A stretch of DNA of 64,000 nt from Bacteroidetes bacterium RIFCSPLOWO2_12_FULL_37_12 (GTDB lineage: Bacteria > Bacteroidota > Bacteroidia > 2-12-FULL-37-12). The position numbers and the translations under genes were made by a program. Under the pieces are notes generated by a model that saw only the letters and a program-made list of their open reading frames with translations, was not told the origin of the DNA and made no database searches. The stretch is from positions 125,761 to 189,760 of the forward strand of contig MEPC01000038.1 in NCBI GenBank assembly GCA_001769655.1, in the 5' to 3' direction. This document shows positions 1 through 9,636 of this stretch, piece by piece (within the stretch, counting starts at the first letter, position 1; the number at the start of each line of letters is the position of its first letter).

Positions 1-113
1 GGTATAGGGGTATAGGGGTATAGGGGTATAGGGGTATAGGGGTATAGGGGTATAGGGGTATAGGGGTATAGGGGTATAAATTATTATATTTTCCTTATAC
101 CTTTATACCTTTT
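1..113. repeat. Octamer tandem array (ggggtata)n followed by a shorter inverted C-rich arm (ccttatacctttatacc)
   Basis: About 9.5 copies of ggggtata at 1-78; inverted arm at about 92-111; the same family recurs at about 15.9, 23.1, 32.3, 34.0 and 51.7 kb. Confidence 0.95.
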
Positions 114-588
114 CTATTGACATTCTCATCAAAGTAATCTTTTCCTGTTCTTTCGCCGCAATTCTTAATTCGTCATTGTAATCATTTTTTATTCGCTTTT
201 CAAGTGAATCCAACATTTGCTCAGCCGTTTTTCCGGAGGCGCAAATTATGAAAATAAAACCAAATTTTTTCTTATATGCCCGGTTTAATTCCGCAAGCTG
301 TAGAAGGGTTTCTTTTGATGCTTTATTTACACCGGATTGCTCTTTGCCAGCCAGATGTTTTGTGGAAGAAAATTTTTTCCGCAACGATTTCATATTTCCT
401 ATTTCAGGATGATGGGAAAATGCTTCCAGCCAATCCTTATTATTTAATTGTGCAAATGATTTTTTGGCGGAGCGGTAAAGCGAAGTTTTATTGCGGAAGG
501 GGTAGTCCTTCATCATGCTGTTCACCCAATTCCGGGAACCGCAAAAGGTGGTTAGAAATTTTTTTGCCTGAAATTGAGTGTATAGCAT
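103..588 (-). CDS. uraD: 2-oxo-4-hydroxy-4-carboxy-5-ureidoimidazoline (OHCU) decarboxylase
   Basis: Motifs WLEAFSHHPEIG, FGFIFIICASGKTAEQML and the C-terminal R..ND.ELRIAAKEQEKI; adjacent to allantoicase. Confidence 0.9.
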   Translation of the reverse strand: MLYTQFQAKKFLTTFCGSRNWVNSMMKDYPFRNKTSLYRSAKKSFAQLNNKDWLEAFSHHPEIGNMKSLRKKFSSTKHLAGKEQSGVNKASKETLLQLAELNRAYKKKFGFIFIICASGKTAEQMLDSLEKRIKNDYNDELRIAAKEQEKITLMRMSIEKV

Positions 589-630
589 TTTAATGTCTGA
601 TATAATTATATATTTTCTATTTTAAAATCC

Positions 631-683
631 CAAACCTTCAAGGTTAGCCGGCGCCTCAAATCCATGCAAAACCTTGAAGGTTC
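631..683. repeat. Dispersed inverted repeat 'aaaccttcaaggttagccggcgcctcaaatcc.tgc.aaaccttgaaggttc'
   Basis: Near-identical second copy at 23498-23550; aaccttcaaggtt/aaccttgaaggtt arms. Confidence 0.9.
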
Positions 684-687
684 TTTT

Positions 688-1749
688 CTATTTTCTATTT
701 TCTATTTTTTCTACCCTCCCCCAAATCCGCAACCTCGCAATCCCGCCATCGGGATAAATATTCAGTTTAACATGAGAAAAGGGTCCGGAATTTTCTATTT
801 CGTTTTTAAAAAAATGTTTTGTGTCAGCATGTAGTTTTGTCTGTGGAAAAATCCTTTTCCAGATAACTGAATTATTCGAAATATCTTTGGGTTCTTTTGT
901 GAGCAGACAACCCAATAACTCACAACTATCCGGATAGTTTCCTTTAAAAAAGGCAGTGTCTATCAACACTTTTTTTATGAATCCTGGAAATCCAAGTTTT
1001 ACTATCACCCAGTCCACATTTCCTGGTTTTCGATTTCGTTTTGTTTCCCAACCATCGCCCATATTCAATGATTCTCCGGGTAAAATCAGATTATCCTTAG
1101 GACTGAAAAACATGTTATTGCATTTAAGCACGCAACCGCCGTTTAAGATCCCAGCTAAATCAATCAATTCATTCTTTTTAAATTCAGAAATATCTTTTTG
1201 AACATTTCCATAAACTTTAATGCGAGCTACTCCTCCATCGGGATAAATATTCAAACGCAGATGGGTGATTTTCTCTCCGTAATTTACCTTAAATAAATTC
1301 TGACTTCCCGGTTTTAAAGGCGATTTAGGAAGAATTTCTTTCCAGGTATTTCGATTATAGCTTTTTTGGGTTAGAACTTTATATGGGTCCGTTTTTTCCT
1401 CTTTCATCATCTCTTCTGAAATTCCATCCGGGGAATAACAGGCATCTACGGAAGCGAATGGAGGATGATTCCCAAGAAAATGGTTTGTGTCAATATCAAT
1501 TCCACGAATAATACCCGTAGCGCCAAGTTGAATGATGCACCAGTCATGACCGGGGATTCTTCTCCTTCGCGATTCCCATCCGTCCATCCATTTTCCATGG
1601 TCTGTGTATTTACCCTCAATAAAAATCCCTCTGCCGGGTTTTAGTAGATTTTCCTTAGGAGCAAAAAAATCATCGTTAGCGAAAAGTACTTTTCCACCGA
1701 TGCGTTCATCAGCAAGGTTAGGGAGAGATAAGAATCCGGGGGTTGGCAT
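688..1749 (-). CDS. alc: Allantoicase
   Basis: Two repeated allantoicase domains (MDGWESRRRRIPGHDWCIIQLG / GDGWETKRNRKPGNVDWVIVKLG; LNIYPDGGVARIKVYG / LNIYPDGGIARLRIWG). Confidence 0.93.
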   Translation of the reverse strand: MPTPGFLSLPNLADERIGGKVLFANDDFFAPKENLLKPGRGIFIEGKYTDHGKWMDGWESRRRRIPGHDWCIIQLGATGIIRGIDIDTNHFLGNHPPFASVDACYSPDGISEEMMKEEKTDPYKVLTQKSYNRNTWKEILPKSPLKPGSQNLFKVNYGEKITHLRLNIYPDGGVARIKVYGNVQKDISEFKKNELIDLAGILNGGCVLKCNNMFFSPKDNLILPGESLNMGDGWETKRNRKPGNVDWVIVKLGFPGFIKKVLIDTAFFKGNYPDSCELLGCLLTKEPKDISNNSVIWKRIFPQTKLHADTKHFFKNEIENSGPFSHVKLNIYPDGGIARLRIWGRVEKIENRK

Positions 1750-1883
1750 ATAATTTAAAATTTGAATGAATATTTGATCCGAAATAAAAATGAGAACTAT
1801 CTGAATTCAGCCACGAATTTACACAAATTGCCTCAAACTTAATTCGTGTTAATTCGTGGATAAAATTTCATACCTTTACCCCA

Positions 1884-4283
1884 ATGTTTTCCATCAAAAA
1901 AGTTGCAGTCCTTGGTTCCGGTATTATGGGTTCCCGGATTGCCTGTCATTTCGCCAATGCAGGGTTAGAAGTTTTTCTTCTTGATATATGCCCCGCCGAA
2001 CTACTTGAAAATGAAAAAAAAGCCGGACTTACGCTGGAACATCCTACAGTAAAAAACCGCATCGTTAATCAATCACTTAAGACAGCGATTAATTCAAATC
2101 CATCCCCGCTTTATAAAAAAAGTTTTGCTTCCCACATTCATACCGGTAATTTTACTGATAATCTCAACGAGATTGAAAGTGTTGACTGGATACTGGAAGC
2201 CGTTGTGGAAAACCTGGAAATAAAAAATAAAATTTTTACGGAAGTGGAAAAGTACCGCAAACCGGGTACAATCATAACTTCAAATACTTCCGGTATTCCC
2301 ATCCGGCTGATGTCCCAAAACCGTTCGGAAGATTTTCAACGGCATTTTTGTGGCACTCATTTTTTCAATCCTCCACGCTACCTTCCTTTATTGGAAATTA
2401 TTCCGGGTCCAAACACGGATAGTAAACTTATTGAGTTCCTGATGCATTACGGTGATTTATTTCTCGGCAAGACGACCGTCCTATGCAAAGACACTCCCGC
2501 ATTTATTGCCAACCGTATCGGAATTTTCGCCATCATGGATATTTTTCACACCATGCAATCCATGGGATTGACGGTGGACGAAACCGATGCCTTAACCGGT
2601 TCTGTCGTAGGAAGACCTAAATCCGCCACTTGCAGAACTACCGATGTCGTAGGATTGGATACCATGGTAAAAGTAGCTGTTTTTTTACATGAAGGTCTGA
2701 AGCAGGATGAGTCAAAAGAAATTTTCAAACTACCGGAATTCGTTGCTAAATTAAACGATAACCGTTGGTGGGGAGATAAGACACGTCAGGGTTTTTATAA
2801 AAAAGTGAAAACAGAAATGGGTTCTGAAATTCTCACACTGAATCTTCAAACTTTTGAATACTCCCAAAAATCAAAAGTAAAGTTTGCCTCTCTGGATGCG
2901 ACAAAGGCATTGGAAAACACTGCCCAAAAAATAAAACTTCTCTATAACAGCAAGGATAAAGCAGGTGAATTTATACGTGGCACTTTTAATCGTTTATTCG
3001 TTTATGCCACGAACCGCATACCGGAAATCAGCGGTGAACTTTATAAAATTGACCTTGCCGTAAAAGCCGGTTTTGGCTGGGAATTTGGTCCTTTTGAAAC
3101 CTGGGATTTACTTGGAATTGAGAATGTTCTGAATAGCATGGAAACCCAGGGTTTAAAACCTGCGGGTTGGATAACCGAAATGCTTAATACCGGATGTAAA
3201 CGGTTTTATGAAGTGGAAAAAGGTAGAAAAAAATATTATGATATCGTTAGTAAATCCAATCAATTTATTCCGGGCAGTGAAAATTTTATTCTTTTAGATA
3301 ATTATAGAAAATCCAATATTGTTGACTCAAATTCAGATGCATCCTTATTTGATATTGGCGATGGGGTATTATGTCTGGAATTTCATACGAAGATGAATGC
3401 CATTGGAGGTGGAATTACAGAAATGTTGCATCGCTCCATTGACCGCGCAGAGAAGGATGGTTGGAAGGGATTGGTTATCGGAAATCAGGCACCGAATTTT
3501 TCCGCAGGAGCAAATCTTGCCTTGCTGTTAATGTATGCCATAGAGCAGGAATACGATGAGATTGACATGATGATCAGATTGTTTCAGAAAACCACGATGC
3601 GTCTTCGCTATTCAGATATTCCTGTAATAGTGGCACCGCATGGATTGACACTGGGTGGCGGCTGTGAAGTGTCACTGCATGCCGATGGATTGCAAGCCGC
3701 GGCTGAGACCTATATTGGATTAGTGGAATTCGGTGTAGGATTAATTCCCGGCGGTGGTGGCACTAAGGAAATGTGTCTTCGTGCTTCGGATGCCATTCAC
3801 GAAGGTGACATTGAATTAAATCCGTTGAAGAATAATTTTTTAATGATAGGGATGGCTAAGGTTGCTACGTCAGCTCATGAAGCGTTTGACATGGGAATAA
3901 TGAGAAGGGGTGACCGCATCAGTATGAATAATAAGAGGCAGCTAGCAGATGCTAAATTATTTGCTCTTGATTTATATAATGCAGGATATAGCCGTCCTCA
4001 AATCCGGAAGGATATTCATGTGCTAGGTCGCGGAGGGTTAGGTGCATTTCTTGCCGGGGCTTATGGAATGTTTGCGGGTCATTATATTTCGGAGCATGAT
4101 AAAAAAATTTCTACCAAGCTTGCATGGATAATGTGCGGGGGGGACCTCAGTGCACCTACAAAGGTCTCCGAACAATACCTATTGGATTTGGAGCGGGAAG
4201 CATTTTTGTCTCTTTGCGGGGAAAGAAAAACATTGGAGAGAATACAGCATACCTTGGCTACGGGGAAACCGCTGAGGAATTAA
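1884..4283 (+). CDS. 3-hydroxyacyl-CoA dehydrogenase / enoyl-CoA hydratase fusion (FadN-like)
   Basis: N-terminal NAD-binding VAVLGSGIMGSRIACHFANAG, HFFNPPRYLPLLEIIPG; C-terminal crotonase motifs (GNQAPNFSAGANL, GGGCEVSLHADG); ends ERIQHTLATGKPLRN. Confidence 0.92.
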   Translation: MFSIKKVAVLGSGIMGSRIACHFANAGLEVFLLDICPAELLENEKKAGLTLEHPTVKNRIVNQSLKTAINSNPSPLYKKSFASHIHTGNFTDNLNEIESVDWILEAVVENLEIKNKIFTEVEKYRKPGTIITSNTSGIPIRLMSQNRSEDFQRHFCGTHFFNPPRYLPLLEIIPGPNTDSKLIEFLMHYGDLFLGKTTVLCKDTPAFIANRIGIFAIMDIFHTMQSMGLTVDETDALTGSVVGRPKSATCRTTDVVGLDTMVKVAVFLHEGLKQDESKEIFKLPEFVAKLNDNRWWGDKTRQGFYKKVKTEMGSEILTLNLQTFEYSQKSKVKFASLDATKALENTAQKIKLLYNSKDKAGEFIRGTFNRLFVYATNRIPEISGELYKIDLAVKAGFGWEFGPFETWDLLGIENVLNSMETQGLKPAGWITEMLNTGCKRFYEVEKGRKKYYDIVSKSNQFIPGSENFILLDNYRKSNIVDSNSDASLFDIGDGVLCLEFHTKMNAIGGGITEMLHRSIDRAEKDGWKGLVIGNQAPNFSAGANLALLLMYAIEQEYDEIDMMIRLFQKTTMRLRYSDIPVIVAPHGLTLGGGCEVSLHADGLQAAAETYIGLVEFGVGLIPGGGGTKEMCLRASDAIHEGDIELNPLKNNFLMIGMAKVATSAHEAFDMGIMRRGDRISMNNKRQLADAKLFALDLYNAGYSRPQIRKDIHVLGRGGLGAFLAGAYGMFAGHYISEHDKKISTKLAWIMCGGDLSAPTKVSEQYLLDLEREAFLSLCGERKTLERIQHTLATGKPLRN

Positions 4284-4352
4284 GAGATGACGATGTGTTT
4301 GTTTTTCCCACAATGGCAAGATTGAAGTGATAAAAGCAAGAGGTCTAATAAA

Positions 4353-5846
4353 ATGAAAAACAAATATATCATCGCCCTGGACCAGGGAACCACCAGCTCC
4401 CGTGCAATTCTCGTCAATTATAATTGCGAAATTGCAGGAATCGCTCAAAGAGAGTTTACACAGATATTTCCAAAACCCGGCTGGGTGGAACACAACCCTG
4501 AGGAAATATTCCAATCACAAATGGCTGTGTTAAATCAACTATTGCATGAAAAGAAAATTGCTCCTTCTGAAATCGCCGCTGTAGGTATCACCAACCAGCG
4601 AGAAACCACTGTGGTCTGGAATAAGAAAACGGGCTTACCTGTTTACAATGCCATCGTTTGGCAGGACCGCAGAACCGCACCTATATGCGAAGTGCTTAAA
4701 AAAAACAATCTGGAAAAATATGTAAAGAAAAATACCGGTCTCGTGATTGACGCTTATTTTTCAGGTACAAAAGTAAAATGGATATTGGATAATGTCAGTG
4801 GCACTCACAACCTTGCTAATAAAGGTGACCTTTTATTCGGAACCATTGATTCCTGGCTGATATGGAAGATGACTAAAGGGAAATGCCATGTCACTGATTA
4901 TTCTAACGCATCACGTACGATGTTGTATAACATTGTGGATTTGAAATGGGATAAGAAGATGCTTGATGCGCTCAACATCCCTGAGCAGATGCTACCGGAA
5001 GTTAAAAACTCATCGGGTTATTTCGGTTCCTTTGATTTGGATGGAGTGAATATTCCGATTACCGGGGTTGCCGGCGATCAGCAATCCGCACTTTTTGGTC
5101 AGACCTGTTTTGAAGAGGGTGAAGTAAAAAACACGTATGGCACCGGCTGCTTTATGCTGATGAACACCGGAGAACATATACAGCAAAGCAAATCCGGATT
5201 GCTATCAACGATTGCATGGGGACTGAATGGAAAGATAACGTACGCTCTGGAAGGTAGCGTGTTTATAGCCGGCGCCGCAATTCAATGGCTTCGTGATGGG
5301 TTAAAAATAATTGATACAGCAAGCGACTCAGAATACTTTGCGAATAAAACAGAAGATAACGGTGGCGTTTATGTAGTGCCAGCATTTGTAGGTCTTGGCG
5401 CTCCCTATTGGGATATGTATGCACGCGGTGCCATTTTCGGACTTACACGCGATACCACAAAGAACCACATTATAAGAGCTACACTGGAATCGCTCGCATA
5501 CCAGACAAAAGAAGTGCTTGATGCCATGCAAAAGAATTCCAATATTTCTCTGAAAAAATTAAAGGTTGACGGCGGTGCTTGTAGTAATAATCTGCTCATG
5601 CAGTTTCAGGCAGATATCCTCGGTGTCACTGTAGAACGACCTGCCATCGTTGAGTCCACTGCCCTCGGTGCCGCATATCTTGCAGGTATTGCATCCGGCT
5701 TATGGGATAAAAAGAAAATTTCAAAAAAACGAAAAGTAAATAAAATATTCCGCTCCTCTATGAATGATGAAAAAAGAAAACAACTTTTTTCCGAATGGCA
5801 GAAAGCAGTGACGCGGACGATGAGGTGGTTGGAAATTGGAAATTAG
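4353..5846 (+). CDS. glpK: Glycerol kinase
   Basis: [66 protein letters not shown] family. Confidence 0.97.
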   Translation: MKNKYIIALDQGTTSSRAILVNYNCEIAGIAQREFTQIFPKPGWVEHNPEEIFQSQMAVLNQLLHEKKIAPSEIAAVGITNQRETTVVWNKKTGLPVYNAIVWQDRRTAPICEVLKKNNLEKYVKKNTGLVIDAYFSGTKVKWILDNVSGTHNLANKGDLLFGTIDSWLIWKMTKGKCHVTDYSNASRTMLYNIVDLKWDKKMLDALNIPEQMLPEVKNSSGYFGSFDLDGVNIPITGVAGDQQSALFGQTCFEEGEVKNTYGTGCFMLMNTGEHIQQSKSGLLSTIAWGLNGKITYALEGSVFIAGAAIQWLRDGLKIIDTASDSEYFANKTEDNGGVYVVPAFVGLGAPYWDMYARGAIFGLTRDTTKNHIIRATLESLAYQTKEVLDAMQKNSNISLKKLKVDGGACSNNLLMQFQADILGVTVERPAIVESTALGAAYLAGIASGLWDKKKISKKRKVNKIFRSSMNDEKRKQLFSEWQKAVTRTMRWLEIGN

Positions 5847-5882
5847 AAATTGGATATTGGATATTAGATATTGGATATTATC
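5829..5882. repeat. Heptamer-like tandem repeat (gaaattg/gatattg)n overlapping the glpK stop codon
   Basis: gaaattg gaaatta gaaattg gatattg gatatta gatattg gatatta; encodes the last residues of GlpK. Confidence 0.85.
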
Positions 5883-5936
5883 ATGTAAAATTTTTGCGAA
5901 CACCAACATCAAATATCAAAGTTATGTATTTTCACA

Positions 5937-7586
5937 ATGAATCTATTATCCTCCTTAAATCGCCCCTATCTACTGGAAAAATTAATTTCCTCAACGCATG
6001 ATCTGTTAATAATTGGTGGAGGAATTACGGGCGCCGGTATTGCATTAGATGCCGCTTCAAGGGGAATAAAGACATGTCTGATTGAAAAACAGGATTTTGC
6101 TTCGGGTACAAGTAGCCGTTCCACAAAACTTATCCACGGCGGATTGCGTTATCTTAAACAATTTGAATTTAATTTAGTCAGAGAGGTAGCCCATGAAAGG
6201 ACAACCACCTTCAACAATGCCCAGCATCTTGTTTTTCCTCAAAAGATGCTTTTACCTATACTGAAAAACGGTCCTTACGGAAAATTGTCTGCAACATTAG
6301 GACTTTGGATTTATGATTTTTTGGCTGGAATAAAAGAGCACGATTGGCGCTACAAGATACTTTCAAAAGAGGATACTGTGAATGAAGAACCGCTTCTGCG
6401 AAGGGACATCCTTAAAGGGAGCGGTTTATATATGGAATTCGGAACGGATGATGCGCGTCTTACCCTTGAGGTGATTAAAACAGCTGCAAGATATGGCGCT
6501 CTGCCGGCAAATTACCTCCGGTATAATAAATTTATTTACAAAAATAACTGCGTGTGCGGAGTGGAATGTGTTGACTTATTAACTGGGAAAATTTTAATTA
6601 TAAATGCAAATCAGGTAATCAATAGCACCGGTCCCTGGGTAGATGAGGTGCGCAGAAATGACCGCTTAATCACAGGCAAACGATTGCATCTCACAAAGGG
6701 CGCACATATTGTTGTCCGGCACATCAAACTGCCATTAAAATATTCCGTTTATTTTCCTGTCACCGGAGGTAGAATGGTTTTTGCAATTCCGCATGGTAAT
6801 GTAACCTATATCGGAACAACGGATACCAATTATACAGGCGATATGGAAACTCTGATTGCTTCAAAAGAAGATGCAACTTATCTTATCAATGCTGCAAATG
6901 AAATGTTTCCTTCCGTTACCTTGAAAATTTCAGATATTATTTCATCCTGGGCAGGAATACGCCCTTTGATACACGAGGAAGGGAAGACCCCATCGGATTT
7001 GCGGCGCAGGGATGAAATTTTTATCTCCGAAAGCGGACTGATTTCCATTGCCGGTGGTAAGCTTACCGGATACCGGAAAATGGCAGAAAAAATTGTAAAC
7101 ATTGTGAATAAAAACCTTATGAAGGTATCCGGAATTGCTTTTATCCATTGTAAAACAAGAGGAATAAAAATTAACGGTGGCGAATATACGAGTCAGCAGG
7201 AAGTCAATGAGCATATTAAAAAAATTTCTGAAAAAATAATAAGTGATGGCTTGGAAAATTCTTCCGCAAACTATTTAGTAAGAACTTATGGGAAACAATC
7301 GGATGAAATCTTGAACAAGTATTTTCTGATCTCCGGATCTGACTCCAAAATCCGTCTTGCAAAAGCACAATTGTGGTTTGCAGTAACTAATGAATCGGTT
7401 TATAAACTTCAGGATTTTTTTATCAGAAGAACCGGAATGTTTTTGTTTGAACCGGAATCGGTAAAAAAACTTTTACCCGCCATTGCAGAGGAAATGAAAA
7501 ATTATTTGCAGTGGGATACACAAAGGTGCGGCACTGAAATGGAAGAGATGGAAAATTTATTAAAAAAAATGGTTACTTTTGAATGA
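5937..7586 (+). CDS. glpD: Glycerol-3-phosphate dehydrogenase (FAD-dependent)
   Basis: DLLIIGGGITGAGIALDAASRGIKTCLIEKQDFASGTSSRSTKLIHGGLRYLKQFEF. Confidence 0.96.
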   Translation: MNLLSSLNRPYLLEKLISSTHDLLIIGGGITGAGIALDAASRGIKTCLIEKQDFASGTSSRSTKLIHGGLRYLKQFEFNLVREVAHERTTTFNNAQHLVFPQKMLLPILKNGPYGKLSATLGLWIYDFLAGIKEHDWRYKILSKEDTVNEEPLLRRDILKGSGLYMEFGTDDARLTLEVIKTAARYGALPANYLRYNKFIYKNNCVCGVECVDLLTGKILIINANQVINSTGPWVDEVRRNDRLITGKRLHLTKGAHIVVRHIKLPLKYSVYFPVTGGRMVFAIPHGNVTYIGTTDTNYTGDMETLIASKEDATYLINAANEMFPSVTLKISDIISSWAGIRPLIHEEGKTPSDLRRRDEIFISESGLISIAGGKLTGYRKMAEKIVNIVNKNLMKVSGIAFIHCKTRGIKINGGEYTSQQEVNEHIKKISEKIISDGLENSSANYLVRTYGKQSDEILNKYFLISGSDSKIRLAKAQLWFAVTNESVYKLQDFFIRRTGMFLFEPESVKKLLPAIAEEMKNYLQWDTQRCGTEMEEMENLLKKMVTFE

Positions 7587-8391
7587 AAAATCAATTTCCA
7601 TGACACCATTTTTAGGAGAATTTATCGGAACCATGATACTCATCATCTTCGGATGCGGAGTGGTGGCAGGAGTGTTGTTAAACAAATCAAAGTCGCAGAA
7701 TTCGGGATGGATTGTGATAACTTTCGGTTGGGGTCTGGGAGTTGCAATCGCAATTTATGCTGTCGGGAAGGTCAGCGGAGCACATATTAATCCGGCGGTG
7801 ACACTTGCATTAGCCGCCATAGGTGATTTCCCATGGGCAGATGTGCCTTTGTACATCACTGCTCAATTTGCAGGCGCTATTACCGGCGCTGTCATTATCT
7901 ATTTTCACTATTTATCCCATTGGAAAGTAACGGAAGACGAGTCGTTGAAACTGGCAGTGTTTTGCACCGCACCCGCAATCCGCAGTACATACTCAAATTT
8001 TGTCACCGAGATGACAGGTACCTTCGTGCTTGTGCTTGCTATACTTGCTATTGGAGCCAATGAATTTACTCAGGGCTTAAATCCGCTGATCATTGGACTT
8101 TTGATTGTGGCAATAGGCATTTCGCTTGGCGGACCTACGGGTTATGCTATTAATCCCGCCAGGGATTTAGGTCCACGCATTGCCCACTATTTTTTACCTA
8201 TTCATGGAAAAGGTAACTCCAATTGGGGATATGCCTGGATTCCTGTTTTTGCCCCGATAACCGGCGGTTTGTATGGCGGATTTTTTTATAAAGCCGTATT
8301 CAAAGGCGAACCATCAGTGACATTCTGGATTCTCAGCGCAGGGGTGCTTTCTATCTTGATCATTGCTTTTTTAAAGGAGAGGAGAAAATAA
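7579..8391 (+). CDS. glpF: MIP-family glycerol facilitator / aquaporin
   Basis: Two NPA motifs (GAHINPAVTLALA; GYAINPARDLGPR); follows glpK-glpD. The true start may be the internal ATG at 7600 (MTPFLGEF). Confidence 0.95.
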   Translation: MNEKSISMTPFLGEFIGTMILIIFGCGVVAGVLLNKSKSQNSGWIVITFGWGLGVAIAIYAVGKVSGAHINPAVTLALAAIGDFPWADVPLYITAQFAGAITGAVIIYFHYLSHWKVTEDESLKLAVFCTAPAIRSTYSNFVTEMTGTFVLVLAILAIGANEFTQGLNPLIIGLLIVAIGISLGGPTGYAINPARDLGPRIAHYFLPIHGKGNSNWGYAWIPVFAPITGGLYGGFFYKAVFKGEPSVTFWILSAGVLSILIIAFLKERRK

Positions 8392-8533
8392 CTTGCAACA
8401 CGGCAAAAGTCCAGTGGGCTTTTGAGCGAAATTGTGCCAATGCTCAAAATTGCAAAAGACGGTATCCATCCAGTGGATGGATGAGCGAGAAAGTGCGGTT
8501 GCTAAAAATGTAAAAATTATTTTGTTCCAATCT

Positions 8534-8923
8534 CTAAAACAAGGAAAGCTGACTATCATCAGCTTTTGGTTGGTAAACTTTTACCTTAGTTTTTTTAATA
8601 GGATTATGCGCTTCATTTACTATTTCCTGCCGTTCCTTTGCTTTGGCGGTGAATGTCTCAATATCGGCAATGGCAAGTTCAATTTCACTCGGAACATCGG
8701 CAATATTATTTTCTGCTTTGTAAATACGCGCTTCAATTATTTGTGTGCGCCATATCTCAAGGAGTTCTAATGAGCCGGTATTTTTTGCTTTATCGGCAAG
8801 CTCCATTTGTATATGAACCAAATTAATCCTCTTTGCCAATTCTTTGTCAGATTTGGTTGCCAATATCTTCACGTATTTATCGTGGTTATCAATACAATCT
8901 TTTATGCGTATGGCTATGCTCAT
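8534..8923 (-). CDS. Hypothetical protein ending in the beta-clamp-like motif QLSLF
   Basis: 129-aa ORF downstream of the R-M genes on the same strand; C-terminus ...PKADDSQLSLF*. Confidence 0.7.
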   Translation of the reverse strand: MSIAIRIKDCIDNHDKYVKILATKSDKELAKRINLVHIQMELADKAKNTGSLELLEIWRTQIIEARIYKAENNIADVPSEIELAIADIETFTAKAKERQEIVNEAHNPIKKTKVKVYQPKADDSQLSLF

Positions 8924-8983
8924 ATAGTTTTAAATTTCATCTTGGAAATTTATTTTGTCTTAATTTTTTTTTAATATCTTTTT

Positions 8984-9631
8984 TTAACTATTTCTATTTG
9001 CCTTTTTTCTAATCTTATTTGCCACATCAATCTTGACAAAAGCCCCTTTTTTTTCATCGTAGTTGATATAATCAGGAAACATTTTTTTATCTGTGTTCCT
9101 TTCTTGAGTTTTAAGGTAAGTTAAAACTTTGTCAAGGGTTTCAGATGCTAATTTTTCACTGCCTTCTATTTGAACATTAATTCTTGTTTTCTCATCAAGA
9201 TTAACAGTTATTCCAAATTTTATTTTCTCATTAGCAATATGTGTTCGTGTATTAATCTTGTTCCATGTTTTCAGTATGACATATTTTAATATATCCCATA
9301 GTGCGTTCGATTTTACTTCATTGAGCAACTGGTAAATTTGATAGGAAATAACAAAAAATGTAGTTAGTGTATAATCATCTATTAAATTATAAATTATACC
9401 GGATTTGTTGTAGGAACTAAGCTGTAGATTTTCTTTTTTAAGAATTTCTTCTATTTCTTTCAGATCACTATCCTCTAATTGGTGACCTAAATAGGTTAAA
9501 TGAATAACATCTGCGCCTGATTTTAAGGTCTTACTTCTTTCCTCTAAAAGTTTTTCTTGTTCTTTATAAATATCACTATTCATAAATTCTTGTACAGTAT
9601 TAAGTAGCTCTTTTTTTGTTTCGCTCTTCAT
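8984..9631 (-). CDS. Hypothetical protein, accessory gene of the R-M cassette
   Basis: 215-aa ORF, 5-bp gap to the upstream methyltransferase/nuclease gene on the same strand. Confidence 0.75.
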   Translation of the reverse strand: MKSETKKELLNTVQEFMNSDIYKEQEKLLEERSKTLKSGADVIHLTYLGHQLEDSDLKEIEEILKKENLQLSSYNKSGIIYNLIDDYTLTTFFVISYQIYQLLNEVKSNALWDILKYVILKTWNKINTRTHIANEKIKFGITVNLDEKTRINVQIEGSEKLASETLDKVLTYLKTQERNTDKKMFPDYINYDEKKGAFVKIDVANKIRKKANRNS

Positions 9632-9636
9632 TTTAT

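Noticed and set aside
1-78. Possible CRISPR or telomere-like array
   Set aside because: Pure 8-nt tandem units without spacers; the same motif is scattered inside the window, so it is a microsatellite-like repeat.
276-593. ORF 276-593 (+) opposite uraD
   Set aside because: Antisense to a well-supported uraD gene.
4124-4514. ORFs 4124-4330 (+) and 4179-4514 (-) near the fadN-like/glpK junction
   Set aside because: They overlap two well-supported genes in other frames; the fadN-like protein has an intact C-terminus (LATGKPLRN), so there is no sign of a frameshift.
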